NCBI GenBank assembly: GCA_032433765.1
Contig: JAVIAB010000139.1
Span: 47,116,421 to 47,180,420, forward strand
Source: Megaustenia siamemsis
Lineage: Eukaryota; Mollusca; Gastropoda; Stylommatophora; Ariophantidae
Length of the DNA stretch: 64,000 nucleotides
Reading direction: 5' to 3'
Each line of letters opens with the position of its first letter. Position 1 is the first letter of the stretch. The position numbers were made by a program, and so were the translations under genes. This document shows, in pieces, positions 46,173 through 59,121 of the stretch. The notes below the pieces were generated by a model that saw nothing but the letters and a program-made list of their open reading frames with translations, was not told the DNA's origin and searched no databases.

Positions 46173-48271
46173 TAAAAGTCCGTTTCATAACTCGTGCCCA
46201 ACTTTTAAAATCGATATCTTTTTAACCGCTTTTTGTAAGTTCTTCAATATTTGCATGTAAAGTTATAATGATTAGAACCCAACAGGGAATTAATTTCATT
46301 AAAAAAAAACATTTGGTTATTATTGTTGCTTATTTGATTTATATAAATTTATAACGACCCATTGATGAAGAAAAAACTTAATGTTTACAGTATTTTAAGT
46401 TAAAAATAGCGATTAAAAATCCATACACGGTCAAATTGACGTATTTGCACGCTTTCAACGTGGGTTTTCTGACTCAATTAGACACTTGGCATTGTGTGTT
46501 CCATTTCCGTTCATTCAGCGGCGAATACGTGGAACGATAATATTTATCATGGGTCTTAAAATGAAATTCTGCAGTTTACAAAACATCGCAATAAAAATGT
46601 ATGGCTATTTTTGCAAAGAGGCTAAACGAGGAAGATTATTTCATTCTTTAGAAAACCCTGAGAATAGGACAAGACACATTTTGGATTTATCTAAACGGTC
46701 ATTTAATCGCTGGATTCAAGCACGTAACCGTTAATGTTCCAAATATACAAAATCACAAGGAAGAGCAAAAATGTTGGATAATTTCGACAGTGAACTTATT
46801 AGAAGTGAAATTCGCAAAATGTTGGGTATGAATGAAACTGTTACAATAAGAAAATTAAAAGTTTCGCTGAAAAAGAACAACAGTATTGAAATATCAAAGT
46901 CTACATTATGGAGGAATGTGAGAGCTGCAGGCTTTACATTCAGAAAGTATTCAAATGGACGAAACATCATCTGTAAGAAGCCACATATAGTAGTCATGAG
47001 AAGCAAGTACTTACGTGAAGTAAAAGAGGTGCGCAAGCAAGGTTATGATATTGTGTACTTGGATGAAACATGGATCAATGATCACCACACTAACCAAAGG
47101 GAATGACAATCATCAGATGGAAAGATTAAGAGATTAATACATAGCAGCAAAGGACAGCGCTTGATAATTGCTCATGCAGGTAGTCGACAACATGGACTAA
47201 TACAGAATGCAGAGCTCATTTTTCTTTCAAAATCCATAGACAATCGGGATTATCACTCTGAGATGAATGGTCACATATTTAGACATTGGATTGAAAATTA
47301 TGTTCTATCATCACTAGATCGACCATCTTGCCTAATAATGGACAATGCAGCGTACCACAACATTGTTGCACTTGAAGATAAAGTCCCGACGTCATCCAGT
47401 ACAAAAGATGCTATTAAGATATGGCTCACAAAGGAGCACAATTTAATAACATGTACTTAAAACCTGAATTACTATCTCTAGTAAAGCAAAAACAGAGGAC
47501 AAAGATTTTTCAAATAGATAAGATTATCCAAGAGCACGGTCATATAAGTTTGAGGCTGCCACCTTACCATGCTCATTTAAATCCAATAGAACTAATCTGG
47601 GAAAAATTAAAAGGACAAGTGGCAGATGAAAATACAACATTCAAAATATGCGATGTAAAGACTCTTGCTAATCTCGCTTTATTAAATATAGACAAAGATT
47701 ATTGGGCTAAATGTGAAGACCACGTCTTAAAACAGGAAGAGGAATATTGGAAAAATGATGGTTTGTGGAATGTTCAACCCCAAACAGTTATTAATCTTTT
47801 AGACTCGTCTGATTCAGAATGAAAGTATATAGCCCCCACAATGTTGGCCCCTATATTACCTTAAATTAGTTCAACAAAAGGTCCTTTCAGGACCACACAA
47901 CTATGAAAATTGGACATACAGGTATACCTTGATATTATCGTCCGTCCTCGAACTGAGAAGACAAAAATTCTCCTGGTGTTTTGTCTTATCCAGTTATTTC
48001 CCCATTACGGCCACGCCTTTACCTAGTGAAAATTAATCATAGACCAGCAACTACGGTAATGTCTATTCTTTAGGGCTTCACAATTTACAATTTTGACAAA
48101 CATCAAAGAAATTCGCCGCTTTAAGAAAACTGCAGCTGCAAGATATTTGTTAAATATACATTTAAAGGGTCTTTTGCATTCTAATAACATTTGGAAAATT
48201 TCAAAGGTTTTTAACAAACGGTTAGAGAGTAATAGCGTTTTGAAGTTGGGCATATGATTTGAAACGAACTA
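46173..48271 (+). mobile_element. Wide-spaced DDE transposon, copy 4, inside LINE-B
   Basis: TA at 46171-46172 and 48272-48273 flanks it. The ends TAAAAGTCCGTTTCATAA... and ...GAAACGAACTA are imperfect inverted repeats resembling those of copies 1-3. Taking out the element and one TA restores GACATACGAC-TA-ATATGTAAT, the uninterrupted LINE-B sequence seen near 44,100. The length is 2,099 bp. Confidence 0.92.
46549..47821 (+). pseudogene. DDE transposase (wide D-E spacing), three lesions
   Basis: From MGLKMKFCSLQNIAIKMYGYF it follows copy 1 throughout: HILDLSKRSFNR, then a TAA stop at about 46,732, then LDNFDSELIRSEIRKM, VTIRKLKVSLKKNNSIEISKS, YDIVYLDETWIND (first Asp), then a TGA stop at about 47,104. 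It goes on with LIIAHAGSRQHGLI, DNRDYHSEMNGHIF and CLIMDNAAYHN (second Asp). A frameshift near 47,440 precedes YLKPELLSLV and HAHLNPIELIWE (Glu). It ends LLDSSDSE, with the stop at 47,819-47,821. The catalytic triad is kept but the gene is dead. Confidence 0.9.
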
Positions 48272-48570
48272 TAATATGTAATTTGTACTGGGAACAAACA
48301 GCAATAATAAAATATAACAAGGAGAACTCTACACCCATGGACATAAAAAGAGGAGTAAGACAAGGATGCATCCTATCACCAAGCTTGTTCAATCTATACA
48401 CTGAACAAATCTTTAAAAACATCTCAGAGATGCCAGGCATAAATGTTAATGGAAAGATAATCAATAACCTGAGATATGCTGATGATACTGTACTACTAGC
48501 AGAAAATCCTAAAGACCTACAACAATTGCTTAATGTGATAAACATAACAAGAAAAAAATATGGACTAGAT

Positions 48571-49845
48571 CATCATCATCATCAAGTACCGGGCCTACTG
48601 GCGTGGGTGATCATGTCTCTCCACAACTTTCGATCTCGGCAGCTATTTATCATTTCTGTTGTTGACCTTCTGCCACGCCATTCTCATAAGCTGTCTGCTA
48701 TTTTTTCTCTTTGCTTCCCCATATCTCTTCGTCCCTCAATTTTTCCAGTTGTTACAATATATTCCAGTTGTTCTCTTCGCATTACGTGGCCAAAAAATTA
48801 TGATTGTTTCTTCCTAATATTGGAAATTAGCTCTCTTTTTGCTTTGACTTCTCTCAAAACATCTTCATTACTCTTCTTACCTGTCCATGGTACTCTCAAC
48901 ATTCTTCTGTAAAACCGCATTTCTACAGACTCCAGTGATTTTCTTGTCTGTTGTCCTATTGTCCATGATTCGCATCCATATGTTACGACTGGCTCTACAT
49001 AACATTTAAGAACCCTTTTTCTTGTTTCTATTTTCAAAAATGGATTGCATAGTATCTTCCTCATTTTTGGAAAGCTGCTTTTGCCTGAGCCATTCCGCAT
49101 CTCACCTCTTTTGTACATCTTCCGTCTGAGGTTAACAAAGTTCCCAAATATTTAAATTAATTTACCTGTTTTAATATTGTTCCACTTGTCTTTATTTTGC
49201 ACTGAGGTGATGTATTTTCTTTGTTGTTACCATTACCTGTTTTTTTTGCTATTAAGGCTGAGTCCTTTATTTTTGCTTTCCTTCACTATAATGTCCAACA
49301 TTTGTTGTAACTCATTTCACTCTTAGCGATTAATACTGTATCATCAGCATACCTTAGATTATTTATATTTTGACCTCCAATTGTTATTCCAGGCATGTCC
49401 CTTATGGATCTTAAAATAATCTCACTATAAATATTAAACAAGTCTGGTGACCTTGTCTAACACCCTGTTTTATTTGTTGAAACATTCCCAATTGGTTTCC
49501 AGTTCTTATGGCCGCTGTTTGTTGCCAGTAAATGTTCTTTATTATTCTTAGATCTTTGCTGTCTACGTTTATGCTTTCTAAAATTTTGATTATTTCTTGG
49601 TGCTTTACTTTGTCAAATGCCTTGGTGTAATCTATGAAACATAGGTATAGATCTGTTTTCACCTCTATGGCTTTCTACTAAAGATCTTATGATATAAATG
49701 GCATTGCTTGTTCCTTTATCTCTAACAAAACCACACTGTTCATCGCTAATTTCTGGACTGATTTTGTTTCGCACTCTTCGCATGATGATTCTTAGTAATA
49801 TCTTAACCATATGACTCATAATGCTTATTTGGCGATGATCATCGC
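48571..49845 (-). mobile_element. LINE-A copy inside LINE-B, 13-bp target duplication
   Basis: ATATGGACTAGAT at 48558-48570 and 49846-49858 flanks it. On the minus strand it begins with a 14-bp palindrome (GCGATGATCATCGC) that is not LINE-A-like. Then come [68 protein letters not shown], a YADDT region, and the C-terminal blocks up to the (ATG)n tail at 48,571. It is the longest LINE-A copy in the window and still lacks the endonuclease. Several frameshifts are present. Confidence 0.92.
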
Positions 49846-50551
49846 ATATGGACTAGATATGAATATCAAAAAGATTAAAACTATGATCATAAACAAAGAA
49901 ACCCGTCAAGAGCTACAAATAAATATCACAGTTCAAGGAATACATCTGGAGACAGTTCACAGCTACATCCACCTTGGACATACTATAACCAGTGATTGAA
50001 AATGTAAAATTGAAATAAACAAAAGAATAGGTATGGCAAAAAGTAATTTTAATGCCATGAAAAATATACTAACAACAAAACAAATAACAGCAGGGCTGTA
50101 ACTAATAATAGCAAAATGTTACATCTTCTCAATATTCCTGTATGGTGCAGAAACATGGACATTAGACTATAATGTATTGAAGTCTTTGAAATGTAGATTT
50201 ATAGAAGAATAGGTAGAATTGGATGGAAAGAAAAGAAAACAAACGATGAAGTTTTAAAATAACTAAAAATAAAAAGAGAACTAGTAAATACAATTAAGAC
50301 AAGACAAATGACATTTTTGGGACACGTTAAAAGACACAATAGTCTACTAAAAATAATATTGGAAGGGAAAATACAAGGCAAAAGAGGCAGAGGCAGACCA
50401 AGACTAATATGGACGAGTAACATCAAATGACGGACAAGTCAATCTATGACAACCTGCACCATCAAAGCAAGAACCAGAGTTGAATGGCGATCCATGGTAG
50501 CCAACCTTAGTTGCGGAGACGACGCTCGACGATGATGATGTACACTAGTTT

Positions 50552-51525
50552 GTGGGTTTCCGGTTTTATTTTCTGCCCGTGGACCTTATAAATGTATAGT
50601 TAGCTGTGGCTAAACTGAGTCACAAGTGGCTACAATTTGCTTTTTCAATTGTTGATAAAAATAGATCTTTTGTCGTGTCACTGTTAATTGTTGTTGAATG
50701 GTATTTATATTTTAGTACATTATTCGTTTCAGACTAGTTCTTGTCACCTGATACTATTTATTTTTTCATTCTAACATTGTTTATTCTAATCATCTCGATT
50801 TTCTAACAAATAGAAAGAGAAAATAAGTTTATTTGCTTTCAATCCTAGACCAGAAGGAATGTTGAACGAATACGTAGATGAGTAAATACGAACGTGAACG
50901 CAGACAGACGTTTTTTTTTCAGGAACATTAATTACAATGTTCTTGTTGTGTCACAGCGATTGTCACTGGTTGTCTGGTTCCCCACAGATTCCTCCAGCTA
51001 CGTCGGCACGGCACAGAGAAATAAGATCCTGTTGTTACGTCAAATCTGACTGAAGCCTTTAGGCTATTGGATACCAAGTACCTGCTCTGTTTGCCCTTGT
51101 TTAAATTAGAAGACGCCATTCAAATTCTTGCTATCGATGAAAGTTCTCAAGAACTTGGCAATCTCTGCCAATATTGTTTATAGTATCAGATATTAAAAAC
51201 GGAATACATAAATTAGGTGAACACTTGTTTTTCAATATCAAATGTGATTTTTTTTTATAATATGATAATTTTAAATTGTTGTAGACCAGTGGTTAAAGAA
51301 GTGGTTGGTCAGCTGAGGACAAGAACGACATCGTCTAAGTTCATTCGACATAAACTGAGTTACTAGAAGCTTTTTTTTTTTTTTTTTGGGGGGGGGGGTG
51401 GGGGGAGTAATACACGGCACTGATATGGCGCTGACTGCATTGTTTGATGGTTTAAAAATGTGAGAACTCAGTCCAGTTTACCTATACATCTATACTCGCG
51501 TTGTGTCGGGTCCTTCATTCTCACT

Positions 51526-51533
<8 letters not shown>
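50552..51533. other. Unassigned DNA with T-run and G-run
   Basis: A T17 run followed by G9-TG5 at about 51371-51405. No other feature recognised. Confidence 0.5.
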
Positions 51534-52141
<608 letters not shown>

Positions 52142-53517
52142 TGACTCTCTTTCTTTCTCTATCACTCACACATTCTCTTTCTCTAAACATATAAGAGTGC
52201 GCTCCAGTAAACTTTTTAGGAATTTAACAGTGCCGACAAATTACAAATTTTACAGGTAATTGAACTTCGGAGCTTAACCGCAAGTTTACAATCTCATGAT
52301 ATGGTTGTTGACAATGATGGTACAAATATCAATACACCAGAGCTTCAGGGGATTGATTTATTACGTTACTGTCGTTTAATGGTATGAGATGATAGAGTTT
52401 CGCTCACTCTCTGTTTAGAAAATATACTGTATGTTTGTCTGCATTTATATCTGGATTATATATTTTTTAATGTACAGTTTGCATGTGTGTGTGTGTTTTT
52501 TTTTTTACACGTGCGCGCGCGCGTTCAATAACATGAATAATTATGTCACAGAGAAGTGTACAATATTCAATCGTATAAGGTAGGTAACATCATTTTTAGG
52601 GGAAGGGGGTAGAACTTCATCCTCTCTGTCATTATTTTTGCCATTTCAATGAGTCTTATTCATCCTTATTTCTAGCTGGGTCAAGTGTCACGTTCACTAG
52701 ATCATAAGATGGCCAAGACAGTGCTATATACGATATTACAGAGACTGTGTACTGTAAAACATTTTCTGCGTTTATGATACATTCTCTGTAGCTACTCTCT
52801 GGTATTTTCATGTTGTCTTTAGAATATAAAATATAAAACAAATACCTGGAACTGAGTTTAGCAGACCTAAAGCATTCCAATAAAAATCTTGCTTAAAAAG
52901 TAACAGAACTAAAATAGAACAATGCTAATGGTGAGCTGTAGTGATCCGCGGTTTTGTTCTTAAATAAACAAAGCAAGGTGGTGGTAATGGTGGTATATAT
53001 TATTACGGTATGTTTTGGATTGTTAGTCGACCTCTTCCCCCCCCCCCCCCCCCCCCAACAAAAAATGTGCAACAACGTCAGTTTATATTGACTAATGAAA
53101 CATGAAACGTTGTCTACTTTATAATTGTACCGTTATCATCTCTCTTGCAATTTGAACGAATAATTGCTGTTGGAAGGTGGAATATATAATATATGCTGAG
53201 ACTTGTGTTATTTTAATTCAGCCATTGATCTGTACAAGCGTGTAATCGAGTTCCAATGTCTGTATTTCTCACATTTCTTTTTTGTAGAGACATTGGGTAC
53301 ACTTTCTTTATATTTGTCTATTATATCTGCGAGTTAGTATTACAACCGTTTGTGGATCTTTATGTATTTGGTTCAATAAGAGATTATTTTCTTTGAAGTT
53401 ATTTTATTCCCGTGACTGATTGCATTGTTTTCACGTGTTCCTATGTTTTGCCCTGGCTTTTCCATCTTTTTTTTAAAGATAATGGTATCAATTTGTATTA
53501 TTTATTGATTGTATAAA
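52142..53517. other. Unassigned DNA
   Basis: A C19 run lies at about 53038-53056, and (TG)n and (GC)n patches near 52484-52525. No gene or element recognised. Confidence 0.45.
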
Positions 53518-54085
53518 CTAGTTTATTTGTTTATGCTTAAAGGTTACTTTTGATATGTCTTCTTCTCTCATCTCTTCATTTATCACTTCCTCTTGTACCC
53601 ACTCCGGGTATCGAGGAAAATGCTTAGTTCTGTTTCTCACCCTTTTAGAGGCCTCACTCATTGTCATTTGATGTTGTAACGTTTCTTTGACGCTGTCTGT
53701 CCGTCTTACACTAAATCTGCCTCTTGTTCTTCTCCCTTTTCCTATTTGAATATATGCTTCGTATGGTAAGAAATCACACGGCATTCTTTTTAGATGGGTA
53801 AATCATTTTATTTGTTGTTTCTGTATGTAGCTTAGGATTGGCTCAATGCCTACTCATTCTCTTATTAAGTCCTTTCTACTTCTGTCTTTTCTTGTTACTC
53901 CAGGCACTATTCTCAGACATCGCATCTCTGTGGTGACAAGCTTTCTTTTGTGCTTAGATGTAAGTGACCATGTTTGGCGTTGGTAGCACAATGTGGGAAT
54001 GAATATAATTTGTATAAAAAAATTTCTATAATAAATATAATTTCTTGGTGGTCCTGAGCTATATTTAAAATTTCATGATGTCGAA
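53518..54085 (-). mobile_element. LINE-C-like 3' fragment
   Basis: The minus strand reads VTTEMRCLRIVPGVTRKDRSRKDLIRE, then GIEPILSYIQKQQIK, FTHLKRMPCD, and RTRGRFSVRRTDSVKETLQHQ. The order matches LINE-C (KCVRRMTGNSLRDKI ... GIDPAIEYIRKQQIKWFGHV ... KGRPRKR). The last 88 residues are open. Earlier parts have stops. Confidence 0.7.
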
Positions 54086-54724
54086 TTTGTAGCCATTGTT
54101 CTAAGAAGTCTCGGCTTTCGTCCCTATTTTCCAGAAATGCCTCTTACGTTTTCTCCACCTCTACCAACGTTCGCCTTAATATCTTCATGCACATTTTTGT
54201 AGAAGATACATTTTATAGTTAAGTCTTGCCAAGATGATAATACCCATCTTTTATCCAGAGACCAAGGATAAAAAAAGAGAGAGAGGTATTTCGCATAAAT
54301 GCCAACTCGTATGTGTTTTTGTGTCAGATAAGTATCTCTTTAGTGAAAACTTGCAATTGGCCTGTACCAGTAGATATCTTTACTGCTGCAGTCAGGCTTG
54401 TGAAGTGTTTTGTTCAGTGCCGACGTTCGATCCGATAAAACATTGTGTTGTAAAATGAATGTTATACGATCTAATATGCATCTTTATTTTGTGAATACCC
54501 CTATTATGTGCCGTACACGTCATTGTGCTATTGTTAATTTTACAGTAGTTTCGGCCATAAAATACAATGTTTCTAAGTATATCTTCATCTTGCGACTACC
54601 ATTTGCGAACTTAAGTAAAATTATAGCTGTTTGAGCCCCCTGTTCATTTTTCTAAACGACAGATTAAACAGTTACTGTTATTTAAATATTAAAATAAACA
54701 CACCTTACATCTTCATTGGACTCG
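54086..54724. other. Unassigned DNA
   Basis: Two overlapping 74-residue frames at 54,234-54,634 have no recognised family. Confidence 0.4.
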
Positions 54725-54950
54725 GTGGTTTTGGCCATGTAATGAGAAGAGAACAACTGGAATATATTGTAACAACTGGAAAAATTGAGGGACGAAGAGA
54801 TAGAGGGAAGCAAAGAGAAAAAATAACAGGCAGCTTAAGAGAATGACTTGGCAGAAGGTTAACAACAGAAATGATAAATAACTGTCGAGATCGAAAGTTG
54901 TGGAGAGACATGACACCTACGCCAGCAGGCGCTGTACTTGATGATGATGA
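54725..54950 (+). mobile_element. LINE-A 3' end, strongly truncated
   Basis: It starts at FGHVMRREQLEYIVTTGKIEGRRDRGKQREKITGSLRE. After a stop it goes on to MINNCRDRKLWRDM and the (GAT)n tail, directly followed by (TA)n to about 55004. Confidence 0.87.
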
Positions 54951-54962
54951 TATATGTGTGTG

Positions 54963-55014
<52 letters not shown>

Positions 55015-55019
<5 letters not shown>

Positions 55020-55180
55020 TAAGAATACTATAGCAACAGGCAGAAAGGAAAGTAGGGCAGAGAAAAAAAAAAGAATCTTGCACAGCTTATCCAAAAGGCA
55101 TAAATAATAAAAGACCATGGACTGAAATTATGACGTCGTGAAGGACCGAGAAATGTGGAGTGAGAGGATCAGGGCATCTG

Positions 55181-55210
<30 letters not shown>
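55015..55210 (+). mobile_element. LINE-H 3' end with (TTA)n tail
   Basis: The end of the translation reads VVKDREMWSERIRASD, followed by a (TTA)n tail at about 55180-55204. RDRE.W..R.R at the very C-terminus before a trinucleotide tail is typical of LINE 3' ends. The upstream part is short and unassigned. Confidence 0.45.
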
Positions 55211-55213
<3 letters not shown>

Positions 55214-55889
55214 TATAGCAAGAGAGAGAGAGAGAGAAATCCTCGTGTTAAAGAACATAAAAAGGAAACAAGTGATCTAAAGAAATTATTTATCTGGTTG
55301 CTGGTTTAACATACACACACATATAAAGATAACGAATAACGTCCTAATTGTTCCGGTCGGAGTATTTATGAACTTCTGACACGGCTTAAAATAACTAAAA
55401 TTATTTTTAGAACTTTTCATAAATATTAATAACATCAAACTCGCATTTCATATAAAGACTGATAACTGGTTGAACGAATCGAATGCAGGACACTCTAGAT
55501 AGATCGATGGATCTTCATTACCGCTCACTCACAGATGACATTAAATATGAACATTGATTGTAAAATATTATATTTAAACAAGACTAACTGAATGTGAAAA
55601 TGAATATGTGTTAATCGAAATATATTGTTGCATAACAATATATAATTTACAATAATAATAGAATAACTGCATATTCTTACTAAATGTTCTCTAATAATAA
55701 ACAGCAAACTATTTTAGATGAAAATTCTCTCTTGCTACTGCAGTTTTTTCCCTCTGAATCAGGCGTAGATTTAAATTATTTTTGACATTTAATTGTTGTA
55801 ACATAAACATCAAATAGCATTGAACAGCTTAACTTGTAGAGAGACGGGACATACTACAACGTTTTGGTGAATTATTGTTTTTATCTGCC
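55211..55889. other. Unassigned AT-rich DNA
   Basis: Short (TA)n and (GA)n at 55,205-55,240. Nothing else recognised. Confidence 0.45.
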
Positions 55890-56215
55890 ACCTCTAGCCT
55901 CGCGCCTTGATGGTATATTCTGCTGTTATAGAATCTCTTGTCCATCTTTTGCCGTTACCGGTCCATTTTAGATGTCTTTCTATGTCTCGCTTAGCCTGTT
56001 CTTTTTTTCTCTTTCATGGTTACTTTTAGTGAAGTTATTGTGTCCTTTTATGGGTCCTGTCTTGTTCGAATCGAGTGAGCCCTCTTCAACTGTACCAAAA
56101 TATCATGATTTGTTTTATTTGTTGACTACATAATTCTACATATTCTTCTGTAATTCAACATTTCAGAGGTTTTTTTTTTCTTTTCTTCTCTCTTTTCTAA
56201 TTATGTGTCCTTATT
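55890..56215 (-). mobile_element. LINE-B-like 3' fragment (very decayed)
   Basis: Across frames the minus strand reads ELQKNM, GHNNFTKSNHERE, RHRKTSKMDR and KMDKRFYNSRIYHQGA. It resembles the LINE-B order (Y/HRRIGRIGW, GHVKRHNSLLK, KRWT..). It is supported by order and spacing only. Confidence 0.4.
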
Positions 56216-56525
56216 TAACTACTGTACAAAGTTGCAAAGTAGATGTAACACTATATAATTATCTGTTTTAATCCTGATATTTGCTTAGATAAAAGTATGT
56301 ATTTCATGATGTACTAATAATGTTTACCATTCCTATTATTTTATTAATTTCACAACTGCTTTTCTGCTTGTTTATTGTTTAAATTAATTGTTATTCTGGA
56401 CTTTATGACGGTAACATGGTTGTCGTAGTTATAGTCTTGGGTTTTTATTTTTAATATTTTATAACAGTATTTCAGCCTGACATTTCCGTAATTTCTGTAA
56501 AGATCTTCTCTGTGTTTACAGGACA

Positions 56526-57378
56526 TCATCATCAAGTACAGGGCCTGCTGGCGTAGGTGATCATGTCTCTCCACAACTTTCGATCTCGACAGTTATTTAT
56601 CTGTTGTTGACCTTCTGCCAAGCCATTGTCTGGTATTTTTCTCTTTGCTTTCCTCTATCTCTTCGTCCCTCAATTTTTCCAGTTGTTACATTATACTCCA
56701 GTTGTTCTCTTCTCATTCATCATCATCATCATCGAGTGCCTTCTCCGCAACGAAGGTTGGCTACCATGGATCGCCATTCTACTCTGTTTCTTGCTTTGAT
56801 GGTGCAGGCTGTCATAGATTGACTTGTCCATCTTTTGATGTTACTCGTCTATGTTAGTCTTGGTCTGCCTCTGCCTCTTTTACCTTGTATTTTTCCTTCC
56901 AATATTACTTTTAGTAGGCTGTTGTGTCTTTTAACATGCCTCAAATATTTCATTTGTCTTGTCTTAATTGTATTTAGTAGTTCTCTTTTTATTTTCAGTT
57001 GTTTTAAAAATTCATCGTTTGTTATCTTTTGTTTCCATCCAATTCTACCTATTCTTCTATGAATCCACATTTCAAAGGCTTCAATTTTCTGTTCTGTTTT
57101 CTTGTCTAATGTCCATGTTTCTGCACCATACAGGAATATTGAGAAGATGTAACATTTTGCTATTATTAGTTTCAGCCCTGCTGATATTTGTTTTGTTGTT
57201 AGTATATTTTTCATGGCATTAAAATTGCTTTTCTCTTCTCATTACATGGCCAAAAAATGATCATTGTTTCTTCCTGATTTTGGAAATTAGTTCGCTTTTT
57301 GCTTTTACCACTTTCAGAACATTTTCATTACTCTTCTTAGCTGACCATGGTATTCTCAACATTCTTCTGTAAACATTA
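56526..57378 (-). mobile_element. LINE-A 3' end with LINE-B nested in it
   Basis: TGTTTACAGGACA at 56513-56525 and 57379-57391 flanks it. The minus-strand LINE-A sequence runs from about the MWFYRRMLR block to the (ATG)n tail at 56,526 and is split at 56,717/57,231. Confidence 0.9.
56718..57230 (-). mobile_element. LINE-B 3' end nested in LINE-A
   Basis: TTCTCTTCTCATT at 56705-56717 and 57231-57243 flanks it. A 121-residue open frame reads NAMKNILTTKQISAGLKLIIAKCYIFSIFLYGAETWTL, WIHRRIGRIGWKQKITNDEF, YLRHVKRHNSLLKVIL and GKRGRGRPRLT. A stop and the (GAT)n tail follow. Here LINE-B landed in LINE-A, the reverse of the order at 46-50 kb. Confidence 0.92.
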
Positions 57379-57441
57379 TGTTTACAGGACAGTTGAGTCT
57401 TAACCCAACTCTAACTCATCTCTTGATGCCAATAGTTGGAG

Positions 57442-57448
<7 letters not shown>

Positions 57449-57487
<39 letters not shown>
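57449..57487. repeat. (TC)n microsatellite
   Basis: About 19 TC units. Confidence 0.95.
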
Positions 57488-57491
<4 letters not shown>

Positions 57492-59113
57492 GATGCATTT
57501 TATTACAGGTATGCTGTTTCTTGTAGAAGTTACTTTCTAGTCTTATATCACCTTCATCAATATGATTATCTTTTAGACATCGGTTGTTCGTGTACTCTCG
57601 AAAGCAAAGGTGTGATCTATGGAACATACATACATATAGGTTTATTTACTTATATGTAATGTAAAGATCTTACAGCTGAAAAAAAGCACACAAGAAACAT
57701 TTTTCCAGCATAAATATTAGCTTTAGATTGAGAATTTATGACAGGTCCAGGGTTTTATATATCCATGCTTATGGACGATGATATCAAAAACATACAAAGT
57801 AGCAATCAGTTAATCAGCCTGATGAAGCGTCTGACAGCAATGGTGACATCAGTCGATTGTGTTTTGTTAAGTTTATTGATGTGGGAGATACCATTATTGA
57901 TGATATGTGGCTTTGTAAGAGCATTACTGCTGCTTATAAAGCTGGGGAATCTGATAGAAATCATTGATTTATCTGTTGCTTGTAGAGTCGACTACACGCA
58001 GTGGTAGACGACTGTATGTGTGTGAACATAGCCATCTCAACCCAGCACCATGGTAAAGGTCTTATACTTACTTTAACTATCTACATTTGCCCTGAAGCGC
58101 TGTGGGGAAGTGTAGGTTTCTATACTCGAGAAAGTGTGCTTTAATTGCATTTGTCAGCTCGTATTGCTGTAGAGTTACTATTTATCCTCGTGAATCTTGA
58201 TCTTTTTCTACCTTCAGGTCACATTGTCGGCCGTTGTGGGCGAGTAAAAATACTTTGTTAAGATCTCAATCTCATGTCGAACATTTTTTGTTCTGTTTAC
58301 GTGTTAGATTCGATGTGTAATTATTTAAAAAAATTATGTTGTCATAATTTCTTCATTAGTCTTTTCTAATGATACTTACAGTTTTCTCAAGCATCTCTTC
58401 TCACGCGTTGTAATCACTTGTGCCGCATATAAGGGCGTGTCTGACTTTTACAACATGGAGTTTGAAGAATCAAACGATTTTGAATATTTGTTATTTTGTT
58501 GTAATGTTTAAATTTATTTTGGGAGATTTGTGTAACAGTGACAGTTGAAATGCCACTTTACATCTTCTAGTTTCATATTTCAATTTCTTTGTCCAGCCTT
58601 CCATCTGTGAATATGCTTCCCTCACGCATGCATTCTGGGACCTGTTATATAGTACCGTCGACGGGAAGGTTATGCGCGTCAGGTGAACTACTGTTCTCCC
58701 TTGTTTGTAGTTTGCGCGCGCGCACACACGCACACGGCAGAAATATGTGTATAGTGTATAATAATTTATTTTATCATTTTATGTACTTAATATATAATTA
58801 TGAACGATGGTCACTTTGACCTAACTCAGCGGTCAAATATAAAGAGAACAGTTTAACAAACCACTAAATGGTAAGGAAAAAAAATTGTTTTATTTTTAAA
58901 AGAATTTTTTTTTTACTGTATCATCTGAGCCTTGTAAGAGATGTGGTTAAAATCTAACGTATATGTCAGGCGATGTCTGTGACAGTGTCGGAAGAGAAAA
59001 AAAATGTGTCAGACATCTGAGCTTTGATGTTACTGCACTTATTTATTTAGAATAACTGAAACAATAAATAATGCATTGATGTACTTTCATTATTTAGTTA
59101 CGACATCTGGGTA
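57488..59113. other. Unassigned DNA
   Basis: Open frames up to 89 residues without recognisable families. Runs of GCGCGCGCAC near 58,710-58,735. Confidence 0.4.
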
Positions 59114-59121
59114 TTCTAAAG

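Larger units (their letters stand above)
46116..50541 (+). mobile_element. 5'-truncated LINE-B, interrupted twice
   Basis: ACACTAGTTT at 46106-46115 and 50542-50551 flanks the whole nest. The LINE itself occupies 46,116-46,170, 48,274-48,570 and 49,859-50,541. It begins in the middle of the reverse transcriptase (NQLIDCLKDINQDDTDIRL). It continues as ICNLYWEQTAIIKYNKENSTPMDIKRGVRQGC, RYADDTVLLAE and KKYGLD. After the second insert come ITVQGIHLETVHSYIHLGHTITSD, GHVKRHNSLLK and GRGRPRLI, then a GATGATGATG tail. It has stops in the last part. All three pieces are collinear with the LINE-B copy at 43-45 kb. Confidence 0.92.

Noticed and set aside
57825..57860. CTGATGAAGCG as a hammerhead core
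   Set aside because: There is no stem II partner and no GAAAC.
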